64,000 nt of DNA from Arthonia radiata. Taxonomy: Eukaryota; Ascomycota; Arthoniomycetes; Arthoniales; Arthoniaceae. Each line of letters opens with the position of its first letter. Position 1 is the stretch's first letter. This document shows positions 62,641-64,000 of this stretch, one piece after another. Both the position numbers and the translations under genes were made by a program. The notes under the pieces were generated by a model, which was not told the origin of the DNA, made no database searches, and saw only the letters and a list, made by a program, of their open reading frames with translations. The stretch is from NCBI GenBank assembly GCA_002989075.1, contig PSQN01000010.1, forward strand, positions 372,001 through 436,000, given 5' to 3'.

Positions 62641-63541
62641 GTAGTCATTTTTGGCTATATCTAGCCGTGTGCAAGGTCTTATGCGCCGTGCTCTTTAGCC
62701 TTGGCGCGCTGGTAGGAATAAGGAATGTTGGTGATTGCAGAGCGTTTGAGGCCACTGGGACTACTTGAGAAGGTGCAGAAGTACGATCACCTCACCGTGA
62801 ATCTTATTTGTCGACAAAATTGGTGTACCAGTGCCATTGAGCCACCGAAAAAAGTAAGCGCGTTGACAATGCCATGCAGCTGACAGGCATGTACAGCTGC
62901 CAAGATCGAAAGTGATCGGATAGGGCAATGTTTGCGACTTCGTGTCGATACCACCTCCTCGTACAGCGTTGGGTGAGCGCTGCATTCATCTGGCCCCGCT
63001 GTGATGCTGGAAGTGAGCAGGCCGAGTTCTTTCAGATACGGTACACGGCTGGAGTTTATATCGTCCTGAAATAGTCCGCCAACTGGGAGCTTTGGTAGAA
63101 ACCAAGCGCGAGAATGCAATCGAACGTTCAGAATATGTCCGCCATGATACAATGGGTTGGTTCCTCTCGAGCAGTCTAGTATGCTAGGATCGAAATGGCT
63201 ACAAGATGCCCATATCAGCTCAACCGCCTGCGAGCCGCGTATATGGCGCCGAATTTCAAGGATTCCCCGTTTGGACTCTCACGTAAGCAACAGCGGCCGA
63301 CCTCGTGGCTGGCTGTGGCAAGTAGGGACTGAAACCAGGTATACGCATCCTACGCAAAAGTGCAGCGTTATCGGCCTACGTCTCTATTTAAGAGGGGGGA
63401 TTTGCTCTTCATCTCTCGTTGCTCGCTCACCAATCGATTTGCTTCTCTCCACCGTTCAACAATTTATCAAAATATCGGGCACTGTAAAGTTCAGCAGCCG
63501 CGTCAAAAGCAACAGATCAACTCTCCCAAAACCATCACAGA
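62640..63541. other. Intergenic / upstream region of the GPI-protein gene
   Basis: Composition is balanced. Open frames occur on both strands, including 121 codons on the - strand at 62,787-63,152. Overlapping - strand frames of 61 and 74 codons occupy the same place, and none shows a domain or signal peptide. The region likely holds the promoter of the downstream gene. A pyrimidine-rich stretch (about 63,405-63,460) precedes the probable 5' UTR. Confidence 0.5.
63386..63392 (+). promoter_or_regulatory. TATA-like box (TATTTAA)
   Basis: TATTTAA lies about 150 bp upstream of the ATG at 63,542, followed by a CT-rich region (TTGCTCTTCATCTCTCG) that resembles fungal transcription-start regions. 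This is a plausible core promoter without direct evidence. Confidence 0.45.
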
Positions 63542-63940
63542 ATGCGCATCCCCCTCCTTTTCTCTATCGCAGCCCTTGCAGCCCTAACGCACGCTCAACT
63601 CTCCGTCTCGCTCGGCGACGACAATGACAACCATGATGGTGGCCTAATTGATTTCGACTCCAATGACGACAGAGACTCACGGAAATCCAGCAGCTCCTCC
63701 ATCTCCTCAGTCACCAGCGCCGCGACATCCTCGATTTCTTCGCTGTCGTCTGAACTGTCTACGGCGGCTACCGCGACCGACGCCAGCGCCATCAGCTCTT
63801 CGATTCAAGAAGAAATCAGCCGTGTGAGCAGTTCGGCGTCTTCGGCAACGGCGACAGCAGATGCAGCGGCAGAGACCATGGGTAGTCGAATTGGTGGCGT
63901 GGCGATATTGGCAGCGGCGGGGGTGATGGCGGTGATTTGA
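63542..63940 (+). CDS. Small secreted Ser/Ala-rich protein, probably GPI-anchored
   Basis: The 132-codon intact frame has no intron. Residues 1-18 (MRIPLLFSIAALAALTHA) form a clear secretion signal with A-x-A-like cleavage before QLSVS. Residues ~25-48 are Asp/Asn-rich (GDDNDNHDGG, DFDSNDDRDSRK). Residues ~49-108 are Ser/Ala/Thr-rich, suitable for O-mannosylation. The last 15 residues (GGVAILAAAGVMAVI) are hydrophobic, as in a GPI-attachment signal. There is no cysteine, so it is not a CFEM protein or hydrophobin. The start is supported by A at -3 and by the signal peptide beginning at this Met. It probably sits in the plasma membrane or cell wall. The family is not identified. It is the only intact gene in the window, about 1 kb from the AT-rich block. 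Confidence 0.8.
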   Translation: MRIPLLFSIAALAALTHAQLSVSLGDDNDNHDGGLIDFDSNDDRDSRKSSSSSISSVTSAATSSISSLSSELSTAATATDASAISSSIQEEISRVSSSASSATATADAAAETMGSRIGGVAILAAAGVMAVI

Positions 63941-64000
63941 GACATGATAGAAAATGTGGCGGCTACGGCATGGCGTGCGGCGTCGAGCAAATCAATGGGA
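63941..64000. other. 3' flank of the GPI-protein gene
   Basis: Sixty bases of balanced composition follow the TGA. No clear polyadenylation signal is visible before the window ends. Confidence 0.4.

Noticed and set aside
62787-63152. 121-codon open frame on the - strand
   Set aside because: No domain or composition argues for a real protein, and overlapping frames are open too. Kept only as a note in the intergenic entry.
63157-63627. 156-codon open frame on the + strand
   Set aside because: It overlaps the start of the GPI-protein gene in another frame, has no signal or domain, and reads through the probable promoter and 5' UTR.

Overview
The window looks like a filamentous ascomycete chromosome, probably a Dothideomycete or similar Pezizomycotina. 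About 62.5 kb of extremely AT-rich DNA packed with decayed transposons meets about 1.4 kb of normal, CpG-containing DNA holding one intact host gene. The AT-rich part has very few CpA/TpG dinucleotides and is full of TAA/TAG triplets where transposon frames would be expected to read CAA/CAG/TGG. That is the signature of repeat-induced point mutation (RIP). No rRNA, tRNA, CRISPR array or replication origin was recognised.

Region 1 (1-14,100) holds several separate relics. A Tad/I-like LINE with endonuclease, reverse transcriptase and RNase H lies on the + strand. A 2,000-bp Fot1/pogo DNA transposon with ~110-bp inverted repeats and a TA target duplication sits at 4,471-6,470. It is followed by an unassigned coding-like stretch, the 3' end of a hAT element, a long unassigned coding fossil on the - strand next to a (TAG)n array, and a Gypsy element starting within its reverse transcriptase.

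Region 2 (about 14,100-57,330) is best read as one Tad-like LINE split into three pieces by nested LTR retrotransposons. A chromovirus (B, 15,539-28,648) carries Gypsy C1 (21,429-27,307). Gypsy C2 (29,910-55,186) carries a 1.47-kb deletion derivative of a Copia element (D3, 30,571-32,038) and Copia D1 (33,172-51,266). D1 holds Copia D2 (38,329-50,983) in its 3' LTR, and D2 holds chromovirus E (41,297-48,587) in its integrase region. The insertions of C2, D3, D1, D2 and E are each supported by paired LTRs of equal length, or length explained by a visible duplication, and by a 5-bp target duplication: CTAYY, GTTTA, TTAAA, AATAG and GTTCG. RIP damage looks weaker toward the innermost, youngest element. 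The LTR elements are all broken fossils.

Region 3 (57,330-62,540) has another unassigned coding-like stretch, a hAT transposase relic ending in the hAT dimerisation domain, and featureless AT-rich DNA. Region 4 (from about 62,600) is euchromatic and ends with an intact 132-codon gene for a small, secreted, Ser/Ala-rich, probably GPI-anchored protein.

The most unusual observations are: (i) an antisense reading frame inside chromovirus E whose cysteine spacing resembles a Zn(II)2Cys6 cluster followed by a charged, coiled-coil-like stretch; (ii) the short Copia derivative D3, whose terminal repeats appear to have been rebuilt using a purine tract inside gag; and (iii) a five-layer nest resolvable to the base.
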